Shown: positions 50,477 to 59,610 of the stretch, piece after piece
Numbering within the stretch: position 1 is the first letter of the stretch
Layout of the letters: the number at the start of each line of letters is the position of its first letter
DNA from: an uncultured Opitutales bacterium
Lineage (GTDB): Bacteria > Verrucomicrobiota > Verrucomicrobiia > Opitutales > Intestinicryptomonadaceae
Direction of reading: 5' to 3'
Assembly: GCA_900548275.1 (NCBI GenBank)
Contig: URJY01000004.1
Span: 29,816-93,815 of the forward strand
Length of the DNA: 64,000 bases
Position numbers and translations under genes: made by a program
The notes under the pieces: generated by a model
What the model saw: the letters and a program-made list of their open reading frames with translations, nothing else
Database searches by the model: none
What the model was told of the DNA's origin: nothing

Positions 50477-52780
50477 CTATTTGAGCCTTTCAAGAAAATC
50501 GGCAAGCGCCCGCGCGTTCGGCGCGCCGACATAGACGGGCGCGGGCGATACGGGAAGCCTTGTAGTGCCGTCGCCGCACGGTTTTATGTCGTTGCCGTAC
50601 ACGTCGCAAATGCGTATTCCCGCAGGTACTTTGCCGAGTTCGAGCGGCTTGCGGGCGAGCTTGTCGAAAACCTTTTCGCGCAGCCTTTCGTCGGGGTTTG
50701 CGCCGTCGAAATGGCAGTCGAGCGCGAAGAGTGTTGCCGCCGCCGCGTCCGACTTTCTGCCGACAAATTCGTAGGCAAGCCATCTGTCCCTGAGATTTTC
50801 CGATTTCGAGAACCTCATACCGAACAGCTTTTCCGCAAAGACCGCAGACACTATGAATTTTTCGTTCGGCAGAATATTGAACGGCTCGACCGAAGCAAAC
50901 GGCATATGCCTGCCCTTCCTGAAATTTTCAATCCTGCACACCGAACCGATTTTCCGCGCCATCGTTGGCGCGGGAACGAGAATGGAGGCCTCGACGCCGC
51001 CAGCCGCATCGAGCAAATAACGGCGGATAATGTACGCGGGATGGAAGCGCGGGCCGTTCAGATGGTCGCCGCCGCCCTTGCAAAGCGGATTCAGATAGTA
51101 CAATTCGGTCTGCATAAGCGGCAAATCGACATTGTTTTCGACGAGATTTTTTCTGAACTTTGCGATAACCTCGTCGCCGCGCTTCGGCGTGTCTTCGAAT
51201 AGCGACTGGTACGAGTGGAACGATATGGCGTCGCAGAATTTGCCCGCACCCATTTTCAACATCGTCGCGAAAAAGCCGTTGATGTTGCCGCCGTAGTCGC
51301 CCGTGGTGGAAAAGCCCACAACCCTGTTTTGAGGGTCGATTGATTTCAAAACATTGTACGCCGACTCTATGTACGGATAGTAGACGGAAAAGTCGCGCCA
51401 AATTATGTTCGGCTCGTTCATCACCTCGTAGTATGAAATTTTGCCCTTGTAGCGTTCGCCGATTGCCGAAACCATACGCTTCCAGTCGTCGAGCGGCGGC
51501 TTAATCGCCTTTCTGCCCTGATTCTCGAAGCCCTGCAGCGTGCGGACAACCTCAGATTTTTTGTAGAGCCAATCGGCCTGTCTGTGCCCGCGCAACCCCA
51601 TCTGCGGCGGATAGACAAAAAACATACCGCCGAGAACGGGCATAACGCGCAGGTTGTTTTCGCACGCAAGGCGCACAAGCTCGTCGGTAACCGTCCAGTC
51701 GTAGACGCCCTCTTTCGGCTCTATCAGCCGCCAGTTGAACGGATTGCCGCTGTCCCAAGTTCTGATGTACGTAATGCCGCTGTCGGCAAGATAGGCAATT
51801 TCCTCGGGAGTCGGCTTCACACCTTCGCCGCTTGTGAGCACGCCGCAATACCCCGTATCGATTGGCAAATCGCCCGCGCGCGCCCGAACTTTCGGTGAAA
51901 CGGCGCAGTCGAACTTCGCGGAAGTGTCGCCGAGCGAAAGCTCGAACACATACAAACCGTTGTTTGCGGGCGACGGAACCGAAATTTTGCGCTCGAACGC
52001 GCCCGACGGAATATCGATTTCTCCCGAGCCCTCCGAAACCGCAACGCCGTCCTTTTCCCGCAGAAAACGCCACTTGTACGGAGACTTCACAACCGAACCC
52101 GACTCGCCTTTGACAGTCGCCGAAAGCACCGAATCTTTCGAAAAAATGGGCACGCCCGATTCCGTCTTTCCCGAAATTTTGCCGCGCAACCTCTCGAAAA
52201 ACCCCGTTTTTTGCGAAAGCGAAACCTCAAAGCGCACGGGCGGTTCGAATGAAACGGCAGCCGAAGCGTCTGCGGATACCATCTTGATGTCGGCAAACGA
52301 AAGCTCCGCCGCATTGCCCGAGACCTTTTCGAAACGCAGCGGCACCCAAACATCCACGCCCGACTTCGCAAGACGCTTAGAGTCGAACCTGTATGTATAA
52401 GTTTTCCATTCGCGTCCGATGTCGAATTTCGCAAGCTCGCGGCGGAAAATAGAGTTGCCGTTCGCCATCGCAATCAGCCTGATTTGGAGCGGCTCGGACG
52501 CCTTCGCCTCGAACGAAATGTTGTACACGCCGTCGCGCGAAACGTTGACCTCGGAAAGGTTCAGCCCGCCGAGACCGCCCTCCTTTGCAAAGTACGAGAG
52601 GAATTTTTTCGAGTCCTCCCGAACCCCGATTTTCGCGCCGACATCCGACGCCGACGCGTCGCTGAATCCGAAATCGGCAAAGCCTTTCGAGAAGTCGCCG
52701 TTGTGGATTATGTTCGGTGCGGCACAGGCGGCGCAGGCAAAAAGCGAACAGGCTACGATTGATTTAATGTTTCTCCCCAT
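50477..52780 (-). CDS. Clan GH-A glycoside hydrolase (GH39/GH5-like) with N-terminal carbohydrate-binding-like module
   Basis: 767 residues. A signal peptide (IKSIVACSLFACAACA) could be cut as an ordinary or a lipoprotein signal. Residues 25-180 look like a jelly-roll binding module (IIHNGDFSKGFADFGF at the start). A second beta-rich region (about 180-335) is followed by a TIM barrel. Likely catalytic residues are Glu456 in YYEVMNEPNIIW and Glu559 in LMQTELYYLNPL. The start MGRNIKSIV gives a clean signal peptide; upstream in-frame residues lie in the divergent promoter area. Substrate unknown. It is divergent from the chagasin-like gene. Confidence 0.75.
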   Translation of the reverse strand: MGRNIKSIVACSLFACAACAAPNIIHNGDFSKGFADFGFSDASASDVGAKIGVREDSKKFLSYFAKEGGLGGLNLSEVNVSRDGVYNISFEAKASEPLQIRLIAMANGNSIFRRELAKFDIGREWKTYTYRFDSKRLAKSGVDVWVPLRFEKVSGNAAELSFADIKMVSADASAAVSFEPPVRFEVSLSQKTGFFERLRGKISGKTESGVPIFSKDSVLSATVKGESGSVVKSPYKWRFLREKDGVAVSEGSGEIDIPSGAFERKISVPSPANNGLYVFELSLGDTSAKFDCAVSPKVRARAGDLPIDTGYCGVLTSGEGVKPTPEEIAYLADSGITYIRTWDSGNPFNWRLIEPKEGVYDWTVTDELVRLACENNLRVMPVLGGMFFVYPPQMGLRGHRQADWLYKKSEVVRTLQGFENQGRKAIKPPLDDWKRMVSAIGERYKGKISYYEVMNEPNIIWRDFSVYYPYIESAYNVLKSIDPQNRVVGFSTTGDYGGNINGFFATMLKMGAGKFCDAISFHSYQSLFEDTPKRGDEVIAKFRKNLVENNVDLPLMQTELYYLNPLCKGGGDHLNGPRFHPAYIIRRYLLDAAGGVEASILVPAPTMARKIGSVCRIENFRKGRHMPFASVEPFNILPNEKFIVSAVFAEKLFGMRFSKSENLRDRWLAYEFVGRKSDAAAATLFALDCHFDGANPDERLREKVFDKLARKPLELGKVPAGIRICDVYGNDIKPCGDGTTRLPVSPAPVYVGAPNARALADFLERLK

Positions 52781-52885
52781 GGTCGTACAATTTTTAGAGT
52801 TGGTTGATTTGCAAGCCGTATCGGCGGATATAACCGCCGTACGACGAATTGGCTTAACGGATTTCCGAAAAATGCGCAAGAATAT

Positions 52886-52914
52886 TTGACATCCGCAAAC
52901 GCACTACTTTAACT
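52886..52914 (+). promoter_or_regulatory. Candidate promoter of the chagasin-like gene, nearly leaderless
   Basis: TTGACA (52886-52891), 17-bp spacer, TTAACT (52909-52914); the ATG at 52924 is only 9 nt further. No Shine-Dalgarno sequence is present. Confidence 0.45.
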
Positions 52915-52923
52915 CGTGGCGAA

Positions 52924-53307
52924 ATGAAAACAGCTACAATCATAGCGGCAGTGGGAATCGCGCTTTTGTGCGCCTGCGCAAAGGTCGTTCCGCCGTACAT
53001 ACTTGAGTTGGACGAACAAAAACCCTCGGGCATAGTTGCGCGCGGCGGGAAGATAGAGATAAAACTCAAGGGCAACCCGACGACCGGCTACGCGTGGGAA
53101 CTTTACAAAAACGGCTCGCCGTATACCGAATTTTTGAAGGAGGAGTACGAAGGCACAAACCCGAAACTGATAGGCTCTGGAGGCGTGTCGAAATTCGTGC
53201 TCGAGGCGCAGCAAAAGGGGCGCGTGGAACTGGTATTCACCTACAACCGCCCGTGGGAAATGTCCGCCCCGATAAAAACGGCAAGATTCATCGTGGAAAT
53301 AAAATAA
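52924..53307 (+). CDS. Chagasin-family (I42) cysteine protease inhibitor, lipoprotein
   Basis: 127 residues with a lipoprotein signal (MKTATIIAAVGIALLCAC). The three inhibitor loops of the chagasin fold are recognisable: LKGNPTTGYAWEL, GSGGVSKF and YNRPWE. Known family members block papain-type cysteine proteases by inserting these loops into the active-site cleft. Here it may protect the cell envelope against host, neighbour or its own secreted proteases; the target is unknown. It is a single gene, divergent from the GH-A hydrolase. Confidence 0.88.
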   Translation: MKTATIIAAVGIALLCACAKVVPPYILELDEQKPSGIVARGGKIEIKLKGNPTTGYAWELYKNGSPYTEFLKEEYEGTNPKLIGSGGVSKFVLEAQQKGRVELVFTYNRPWEMSAPIKTARFIVEIK

Positions 53308-53325
53308 AGGGCGCGGCATAGATTA

Positions 53326-53461
53326 GGGCGAAGAAAGCGCGGCTGGGCTATCGGCAAGTTTGCCGAGGACAATTTGTATTGGCTGTACCGCAACGGCGGG
53401 ATTTCCGAGGAGCGGGCGGCAGGGAATCTGCGCGGTTTCGAATTGCCGAACGCCTTTCGGC
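53326..53461 (+). pseudogene. Possible gene remnant or short unannotated coding tail
   Basis: Between two convergent genes, the plus-strand frame of the chagasin-like gene continues open after its stop. It reads GWAIGKFAEDNLYWLYRNGG and ISEERAAGNLRGFELPNAFR, which looks like genuine protein rather than random sequence. There is no start codon of its own. The small hairpin GCCGAA/TTCGGC at its end may belong to termination. No family recognised. Confidence 0.3.
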
Positions 53462-55372
53462 TTAATCGTAGAACTGCGCCTTGTACTCGGGAACGTTCTT
53501 GAATATGAAACGTTTCAGGTCGTTTATGTCGCGCTTGTCGGCGGTCTGTTTTATTTCCTCCACGACGGACTTCATCTCGTCGTACGACGGCGGTTGCGCT
53601 ACGAACCCGAAAATGCGCGGGTTTGCCGTCTTCACAAGCGACTCGTTTTTGTGTTGCAGCTCTTCGTACAACTTTTCCCCTGGGCGCAAGCCGATTATCT
53701 TTATCTTGATGTCGACGTCGGGCTCGTATCCGCTCAGGCGTATCATATGGCGCGCCAAGTCTATGACTTTCACGGGTTCGCCCATATCGAGAACGAAAAT
53801 CTCGCCGCCCTCAGCCTGCGCCGCACATTGCAGGACAAGCCCCACCGCCTCGGGGATGGTCATAAAGTAGCGCGTTACCTCGGGATGCGTTACGGTTACG
53901 GGCCCGCCCTCGGAAATCTGTCTTTTGAATGTCGGAATCACGCTGCCCGACGACCCCAAAACGTTGCCGAAGCGCACCGCCACGAACTGCGTTTTGTTGC
54001 CCTCCTTGTTTTGTATCGCCTGAACCGCCTTTTCCGCGAGCCGCTTCGACGCGCCCATCACGTTTGTCGGGTTTATCGCCTTGTCGGTCGATATGAGCAG
54101 GAATTTTTCAACCCCGTATTTGCTTGCAAGTTCGGCGATGTTCCACGTTCCGAACGTATTGTTCTTCAACGCCTCGCTCGGTTGCGACTCCATCATCGGA
54201 ACGTGTTTGTGCGCCGCCGCGTGGAAAATCAGCTGCGGGCGGTATTTCGAAATTATGCGCTCCATGCGTTTTTCGTCGGCTACGCTGCCGACGAGCGGCT
54301 TTATGTTTATGCCGTATTCGCCGCGGATGATTTTCTGTTCTATCTGGAAAAGCTGCACTTCGCAGTGGTCGAGCAGAATCAGAAGCGACGGCGATTTCGC
54401 CGCAATCTGTTTGCAAAGCTCGCTGCCTATGCTGCCGCCCGCCCCCGTTACCATCACGACTTTGTTTTTTATCATTCCGTCGATTGAGTGCGTATCGAGC
54501 GGAATCTGCTGGCGTCCGAGAATGTCCTCTATTGCAACCTCGCGGAAATTCGAAACTTTCGCATAGCCCGACGCCAGTTCGTAGTACGACGGCACAATGC
54601 TCGTTTCCACGCCGAGGCGCGAAAATGCGGTCGTAATTTCCGATATTTTCGTTCTCGAAAGCGACGAAATCGCGATTATCGCGCGGTCGATTTTGTACGA
54701 ACTTACGAGCGAATCGAAGTTGCATTTGAGCTTCAGAACTTCAAGCCCGAGAATTTGGTGTCCGATTTTCGCGGGGTCGTCGTCGAGAAACACCACGGGG
54801 GTTATGCCCATACTCTTTCTTGCGAGCAAATCCGAGGCGAGCATTACGCCCAAGTCGCCCGCGCCGATAATCGCCACGCGCTTTTTACGGACGGAATGCA
54901 GTGTGTCGCGCATAAAATATTCGCGATACATACGCAACGAAAGGCGAATAAAAGAAAACGCCACGACAGACAGCACAAAGTCTTCCAAAATTACGCCGCG
55001 CGGAATCAGCTTTCCCGCAAAAACGAAGTAATTGACGGCAAAAATCGCCGTTGCCGCCAATAACATCGCCCAGAAAATGCGCAATATATCCTGAATTTGT
55101 GAATAGCTAAAAAGGTTTTTAAACTGACCGAACAGTGCCAGAAAAAATATTTTAAACGGCAGGACGACCGCGCATACGCGCAGGAGACTCAGATTGAAGT
55201 CCGACATTTTCGAGAAGTCGAAGTCGAAGCGCAGCATAAACGATACAAGTATCGAAACAAACGCCATGAAAATGTATGCCGACAAAAGTACCGCCGTACG
55301 CAAAGAAAACAGTGATGGTACAATTTCAATCCAAAATGTGCGTTTAAAAATCGAATTGAATCCGTTTTTCAT
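53462..55372 (-). CDS. CapD/FlaA1-type nucleotide-sugar epimerase/dehydratase (polysaccharide biosynthesis)
   Basis: 636-residue membrane protein. Four membrane segments occupy residues 25-160. A first Rossmann domain (VAIIGAGDLGVMLASDLL) follows, then the catalytic SDR domain beginning VVMVTGAGGSIGSELCKQI near residue 310, with FHAAAHKHVPMME and LLISTDKAINPTNVMGASKR. The usual Tyr of the YxxxK site is replaced by Met, as in many inverting 4,6-dehydratases of this family. It probably modifies UDP-GlcNAc-type precursors for surface polysaccharide or glycans. No other polysaccharide genes are nearby. Confidence 0.9.
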   Translation of the reverse strand: MKNGFNSIFKRTFWIEIVPSLFSLRTAVLLSAYIFMAFVSILVSFMLRFDFDFSKMSDFNLSLLRVCAVVLPFKIFFLALFGQFKNLFSYSQIQDILRIFWAMLLAATAIFAVNYFVFAGKLIPRGVILEDFVLSVVAFSFIRLSLRMYREYFMRDTLHSVRKKRVAIIGAGDLGVMLASDLLARKSMGITPVVFLDDDPAKIGHQILGLEVLKLKCNFDSLVSSYKIDRAIIAISSLSRTKISEITTAFSRLGVETSIVPSYYELASGYAKVSNFREVAIEDILGRQQIPLDTHSIDGMIKNKVVMVTGAGGSIGSELCKQIAAKSPSLLILLDHCEVQLFQIEQKIIRGEYGINIKPLVGSVADEKRMERIISKYRPQLIFHAAAHKHVPMMESQPSEALKNNTFGTWNIAELASKYGVEKFLLISTDKAINPTNVMGASKRLAEKAVQAIQNKEGNKTQFVAVRFGNVLGSSGSVIPTFKRQISEGGPVTVTHPEVTRYFMTIPEAVGLVLQCAAQAEGGEIFVLDMGEPVKVIDLARHMIRLSGYEPDVDIKIKIIGLRPGEKLYEELQHKNESLVKTANPRIFGFVAQPPSYDEMKSVVEEIKQTADKRDINDLKRFIFKNVPEYKAQFYD

Positions 55373-55538
55373 ATCAGAATTAAAAATATTTCACAACGGG
55401 GTTCAAACACCGCCCCGCCCCGCAATGCGCAAAGGAACACATCTCCCGCCTTTCCGACGGGAAGTGCGCGCCCCTTTCGATTGCAGATTTTCCGCAAAGA
55501 GTGCCGAATTTCGGAAGTTTTTTCAAGCAAATATAATG

Positions 55539-57470
55539 CTACTGTTTGTCGAACGCATCGACTTCGGCGGCTGCTCGCTCCCAATCCTTGTACAGACTGT
55601 CGAGGCGCGACTTTAGGGCGTTGTAGTGCTCGGTTGTCGAGGCGCATTGCGCGCCGCGCTTGAAAAAGTCGGGCGAAGTCATTTCAAGCTCGACTTTCGC
55701 CAAGTCCGATTCGGTTTCCGCTATGTCGGACTCTATCTTCGACATCGCCTTTTTGAGTTTCGAAAGGGCTTCGCGCTTTTTCGCCGCCTCTATTCTGCGC
55801 GTTTTCGCGTCGCCCGCGCCTCCCGACTTTGCCGCCGACGACTGGCGCAGAACAATTCTACCCTCGCGCTTGATGCGCTCGACATAGTCGCTCAGATTCC
55901 CCGCAAACTCGCGCAGACCGTGCGGAGAAAGCTCGATTACCCTGTCGACAATGGGGTCGAGAAACGCGCGGTCGTGGCTGACGACCAAATACGTTCCGCG
56001 ATACGCCGCCAACGCCTTTTGCAAAACGCCTTTCGAATTCATATCGAGGTGGTTTGTGGGCTCGTCGAGAATCAGAAAATTGAACTCCTTCAGAAGCATT
56101 TTCGCGAGCGCGAGCCTGTTTTTCTCGCCGCCCGAGAGTATCCCGACCCCCTTTAGAACGTCGTCGCCCGAGAATAGAAACGAGCCGAGCAGACTGCGAA
56201 CCTCCTTTTTGCGCTCCATCGGGGCTGCGTTCATCGCCTCGGTCAGAACGTCGTTCGACTTGTCGAGCTCGTCGGTCTGGTGTTGGGCGAAGTACGACAT
56301 CTCCACATTCAGCCCCGTTTCGACCGTGCCCGAGTCGGGCTTCAAATCGCCCGCGATAATTTTCACGAGCGTACTTTTGCCCGCGCCGTTCACCCCCACA
56401 AGAGCCACGCGTTCGCCGCGCTCTATTTTGAACGAAATGTTTTCGAGAACCTTGTGGTCGCCGAACGCCTTGCAGACGTTTTCGACCTTCAGCACGACCT
56501 GTCCGCAGCGTTTCGGCTCGGGAAACGCGAAGCTGATTTTCGAATTGTCCTCCTCCTCCGCCTCGATTCGCTCGATTTTGTCGAGAGCCTTTATTCGGCT
56601 CTGCACTTGGGCGGCTTTCGAGCTTTTATACCTGAAACGGTCTATGAATTTTTCGGTTTTTGCAATTTCCCTGCGCTGGTTTTCGGCGGCGCGGGCAATC
56701 TGGTGCTTGCGGGCTTCGGACTCTTTCAGGAAAAATTCGTAGTTGCCCGCGTACAGGTCGAGCCGCCCCTTGACGACGTGGAAAGTGCGGTTCGTGAGGG
56801 CGTCGAGAAAGGCGCGGTCGTGGCTTACAATCATCACCGCGCCAGAATATCCGCGAAGATAGTCTTCGAGCCACGCGACGGATTCAATATCGAGGTGGTT
56901 CGTGGGTTCGTCGAGCATCAGAAGCGTCGGCTCTTTCAGAAGGAGCTTTGCGAGGGCGATTCGCATCTGCCAGCCGCCCGAGAACTCGCAGCACGCCCGC
57001 GTCATATCCGACATCGCGAACCCGAGCCCCTGCAGAACCGTCTCCACCCGCGAACGCACTTTCGACTCCTCCGCGTCCTCGAGCCTGTGCGCAAGCTCGC
57101 CCATTTCGGCGACCGCCTCGGCGTACTCGCGCGACGAAGTGTCGGCGGACGCAACAACCGCGTCCGCCTGCGCCATCTTCGCCCGAAGCGAAACGACGTT
57201 TTCGAACGCCGACTCAACCTCGTCGAAAAGCGGTCTGTCGCCCGCAACAATCGCCTCCTGCGGCAGATAGCCGACCGACGCGTATTTGGGCTTTGCAATT
57301 TCGCCCGCATCGGGGTGTTCCTGCCCGCACAAAATCTTCAGAATCGTGCTCTTGCCCGCGCCGTTCGACCCGACAAGCCCTATGCGGTCGCCCTTGTTGA
57401 CAACCGCGTTTATTCCGTCGAAAATCGTCCTCGGACCGAAAGAAAGTTCGATGTTTCTAAGCTCTATCAT
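55539..57470 (-). CDS. ABC-F family ATPase (translation-factor type)
   Basis: 643 residues with two ABC domains. ABC1 has VGSNGAGKSTILKIL, FSGGWQMRIALAKLL and LMLDEPTNHLDIES. ABC2 has VGVNGAGKSTLVKII, LSGGEKNRLALAKML and LDEPTNHLDMNS. The interdomain linker (FIDRFRYKSSKAAQVQSRIK) is the positively charged ABC-F arm that reaches the ribosomal E site in characterised members. The coiled-coil C-terminus resembles YheS/YdiF-type proteins. The ATG at 57470 is the conserved start; a 14-codon extension lies in the pta terminator. Confidence 0.92.
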   Translation of the reverse strand: MIELRNIELSFGPRTIFDGINAVVNKGDRIGLVGSNGAGKSTILKILCGQEHPDAGEIAKPKYASVGYLPQEAIVAGDRPLFDEVESAFENVVSLRAKMAQADAVVASADTSSREYAEAVAEMGELAHRLEDAEESKVRSRVETVLQGLGFAMSDMTRACCEFSGGWQMRIALAKLLLKEPTLLMLDEPTNHLDIESVAWLEDYLRGYSGAVMIVSHDRAFLDALTNRTFHVVKGRLDLYAGNYEFFLKESEARKHQIARAAENQRREIAKTEKFIDRFRYKSSKAAQVQSRIKALDKIERIEAEEEDNSKISFAFPEPKRCGQVVLKVENVCKAFGDHKVLENISFKIERGERVALVGVNGAGKSTLVKIIAGDLKPDSGTVETGLNVEMSYFAQHQTDELDKSNDVLTEAMNAAPMERKKEVRSLLGSFLFSGDDVLKGVGILSGGEKNRLALAKMLLKEFNFLILDEPTNHLDMNSKGVLQKALAAYRGTYLVVSHDRAFLDPIVDRVIELSPHGLREFAGNLSDYVERIKREGRIVLRQSSAAKSGGAGDAKTRRIEAAKKREALSKLKKAMSKIESDIAETESDLAKVELEMTSPDFFKRGAQCASTTEHYNALKSRLDSLYKDWERAAAEVDAFDKQ

Positions 57471-57473
57471 TGA

Positions 57474-57510
57474 AAAAAACAAACGGGCTGCGCAAAACGC
57501 CGCGCAGCCC
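57474..57510 (-). terminator. Intrinsic terminator after pta
   Basis: Minus-strand stem GGGCTGCGC / GCGCAGCCC with an 8-nt loop followed by GTTTGTTTTTTT, 20 bp past the pta stop. Confidence 0.88.
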
Positions 57511-57530
57511 AATTCTCCGAACGTCCGATA

Positions 57531-58568
57531 TTAAAGCGATTCCGTCGAAATGAAACGCCTGTCGACAGCCTGCGCGCCGACGATTACGCTCGTGCCGAAG
57601 ATGTCGTTAACCGACGCGCCGCGCGAAAGCTCGGCAACGGGCTTCGAAAGCCCCGTCAAAATTCGCCCGTAGGAATTTACGTTCGCAACAACCTGCAACA
57701 TACTCGAGACGATGTTTCCCGAATCCAAGTCGGGGAAAATCAGCACGTTGGCGTGCCCCGCAACGGAGCTGCTTATGCCCTTTAACTTCGCAACTTCGGG
57801 ACGCAATGCCGCGTCAACCTGCAGCTCGCCGTCGACCTCAATCGGGATGTCGCAGGACTTCGCCTTTTCGTGCGCAAGCGACGTAGCCGCCTTGACCTTC
57901 AACACGCTATGCAGCGTGGACGATGACGACTTCGACGAAAACGAAAGCATCGCAACTTTCGGCGTTTCGAGCGTCAAGTGGTTTACGAGCACCGCCGTAG
58001 TTATCGCGATGTCGCAAAGCTGCTGTTCGGTCGGTTCGGGGATAACGCCGCAGTCGGCAAGGAACAGGTCGCCGTTTACGCCCAATTCGGGGTTGCCGGT
58101 CGAAACAATCATCAGCGAACTTGCCGTGCTGAAACCCTTTTGAAGCGGAATAATCTGGAAGACGGGTCTGAGAACGCTCGAAGTGGCAACGGTTACGCCC
58201 GCGAGCATTGCGTCGGCGCGTCCCGTGGCGAGCATCAGCGTTGCGTAGTAGTTGGGCTGCAACGCCATCAAATTGATTTCCTGCGGGTCGTAGTTGCGGA
58301 ATTTCGGCATTCCGTGCAGAAGCTTCATAAGCGCGACGGAGTCGTCCGACTTCACGGGGTCGATAATCTTGATTCCGTCGAGGCGCACGTCGAGCGACTT
58401 TGCCGTTGTCTCGATTTTGTCGCGCTCGCCCAGAAGAATCGGAACGCCCAGCTTGCGCGTTGCAAACTGGCGCGCCGCCTGAATTACGCGGGGGTCTTCG
58501 CCCTCCGCATAGACAATTCGCTTCGGGTGGTTTTGGAGACGCGCGGAAAGTTTTTTTACAAGTGCCAT
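57531..58568 (-). CDS. pta: Phosphate acetyltransferase
   Basis: 345-residue single-domain Pta, which converts acetyl-CoA to acetyl phosphate for acetate production. The sequence shows RIVYAEGEDPRVIQAA near the start, MLATGRADAMLAGVT, FLADCGVIPEPTEQQL, and the C-terminal LIFPDLDSGNIVSSMLQ and GLSKPVAELSRGASVNDI typical of the family. The regulatory N-terminal domain of E. coli Pta is absent. The ATG at 58568 is chosen because upstream in-frame sequence lies in the leader with a G9 tract. No acetate kinase gene is in the window. Confidence 0.93.
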   Translation of the reverse strand: MALVKKLSARLQNHPKRIVYAEGEDPRVIQAARQFATRKLGVPILLGERDKIETTAKSLDVRLDGIKIIDPVKSDDSVALMKLLHGMPKFRNYDPQEINLMALQPNYYATLMLATGRADAMLAGVTVATSSVLRPVFQIIPLQKGFSTASSLMIVSTGNPELGVNGDLFLADCGVIPEPTEQQLCDIAITTAVLVNHLTLETPKVAMLSFSSKSSSSTLHSVLKVKAATSLAHEKAKSCDIPIEVDGELQVDAALRPEVAKLKGISSSVAGHANVLIFPDLDSGNIVSSMLQVVANVNSYGRILTGLSKPVAELSRGASVNDIFGTSVIVGAQAVDRRFISTESL

Positions 58569-58583
58569 AATCGCCTTTTCGTA

Positions 58584-58592
58584 GGGGGGGGG
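58584..58592. repeat. Homopolymer of nine G (C on the pta strand)
   Basis: The tract lies 16-24 bp upstream of the pta start codon, within its probable leader or promoter. Such tracts can slip during replication, which might tune expression. Confidence 0.6.
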
Positions 58593-58682
58593 TATGAATC
58601 TGATGTTAACCTCAAACAATATCTCGCCCGAAACAAAAACAGTCAACCCCATTTTTCAAAATTCGAGCGAATGCGGGGCGAC

Positions 58683-58713
58683 AAAAAAAGTCCGAACCGC
58701 TTGGGTTCGGACT
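58683..58713 (-). terminator. Intrinsic terminator after the SGNH hydrolase gene
   Basis: Minus-strand stem AGTCCGAACC / GGTTCGGACT, 5-nt loop, followed by TTTTTTT. It lies 16 bp past the stop. Confidence 0.9.
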
Positions 58714-58728
58714 CTTTCGCGTGCCGTT

Positions 58729-59460
58729 TTATTTTTCGTTCAGCTTCGCCTTGATAATCGGTTCGATTACGGCGTATCCCTCGTTTTTCAGGTGGACGCC
58801 GTCGCGCGAATATTTCTCGGGAAGCCCGCCGCGCGAATCCACAAGTGCCGAATAGTAATCGACATATTCGAAGCCGTTTTTGTCGGCGAAATCCTTTATC
58901 ATCGCATTGAGCTTTTTGATTTTTTCGGCGGGTTCAAGACCCTTGTGCCACGGAAATTCGCAGGACGGCATTACCGAACAGAGAATCACCCTTATTCCGT
59001 GCAGGCGTCCGAGCTCCGCCATCGACTTGATGTTTGCCAAGACGTATTCGAGCTTTATCGGTCCGATATTTTCGGCTACATCGTTTGTGCCCGCGAGAAT
59101 CACCACCGCCTTGGGCTTTAGGTCGATTACGTCGGGACGGAAACGCACCAGCATTTGGCACGATGTCTGCCCGCTGATTCCGCGTCCGAGATAGTTGTTT
59201 TGCTCGAAAAATTCGGGGCGTTGGCGCGCCCAACCCTCGGTGATTGAATCGCCCATAAAGACCGCCGCGGGTGCCTGTTTCAGGCGCGAATTCAACGCTT
59301 CGTAGCGTTCGAAACGCGCCCAACTGAGGTTCTTTTTCTGGGCTTTCGCGCGGAGGGTCGGCTGCGGCTTCTGCGCGGGAGCGGGTTTTTTCTGGGCTTC
59401 GGCAAACGCAAACGAACACAGCAGCGACGCCGACAATATTGACAGTACCAGTTTTTTCAT
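58729..59460 (-). CDS. Secreted SGNH/GDSL-family hydrolase
   Basis: 243-residue esterase or acetylhydrolase with a signal peptide (MKKLVLSILSASLLCSFAFA) and a Lys/Gln/Pro-rich linker. The four SGNH blocks are present: the catalytic Ser in VFMGDSITEGW, Gly in GISGQTS, Asn in LAGTNDVAENIG, and Asp/His in RDGVHLKNEGY. This subgroup resembles platelet-activating-factor acetylhydrolase-like enzymes, which often remove acetyl groups from polysaccharides. An in-frame ATG two codons upstream (59466, with AGGAAA before it) is also possible. Confidence 0.9.
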   Translation of the reverse strand: MKKLVLSILSASLLCSFAFAEAQKKPAPAQKPQPTLRAKAQKKNLSWARFERYEALNSRLKQAPAAVFMGDSITEGWARQRPEFFEQNNYLGRGISGQTSCQMLVRFRPDVIDLKPKAVVILAGTNDVAENIGPIKLEYVLANIKSMAELGRLHGIRVILCSVMPSCEFPWHKGLEPAEKIKKLNAMIKDFADKNGFEYVDYYSALVDSRGGLPEKYSRDGVHLKNEGYAVIEPIIKAKLNEK

Positions 59461-59565
59461 TCTCATTTTCCTATTGTTATGTAAATTACGTGGGCGGAGC
59501 AAAAGCAGTCTCCGCTTTTCATCCAAAACACTTTACACAAAGCGGCACGCTTTGCAACACCGTAA

Positions 59566-59592
59566 TAAAAAAACCGCAAACAATGTCGCGGC
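59566..59592 (-). terminator. Weak terminator after dnaA
   Basis: Minus-strand 5-bp stem GCCGC/GCGGT with a loop of about 10 nt followed by seven Ts, about 20 bp past the dnaA stop. Confidence 0.4.
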
Positions 59593-59610
59593 TCTGTGTC
59601 GAATCCCGAA

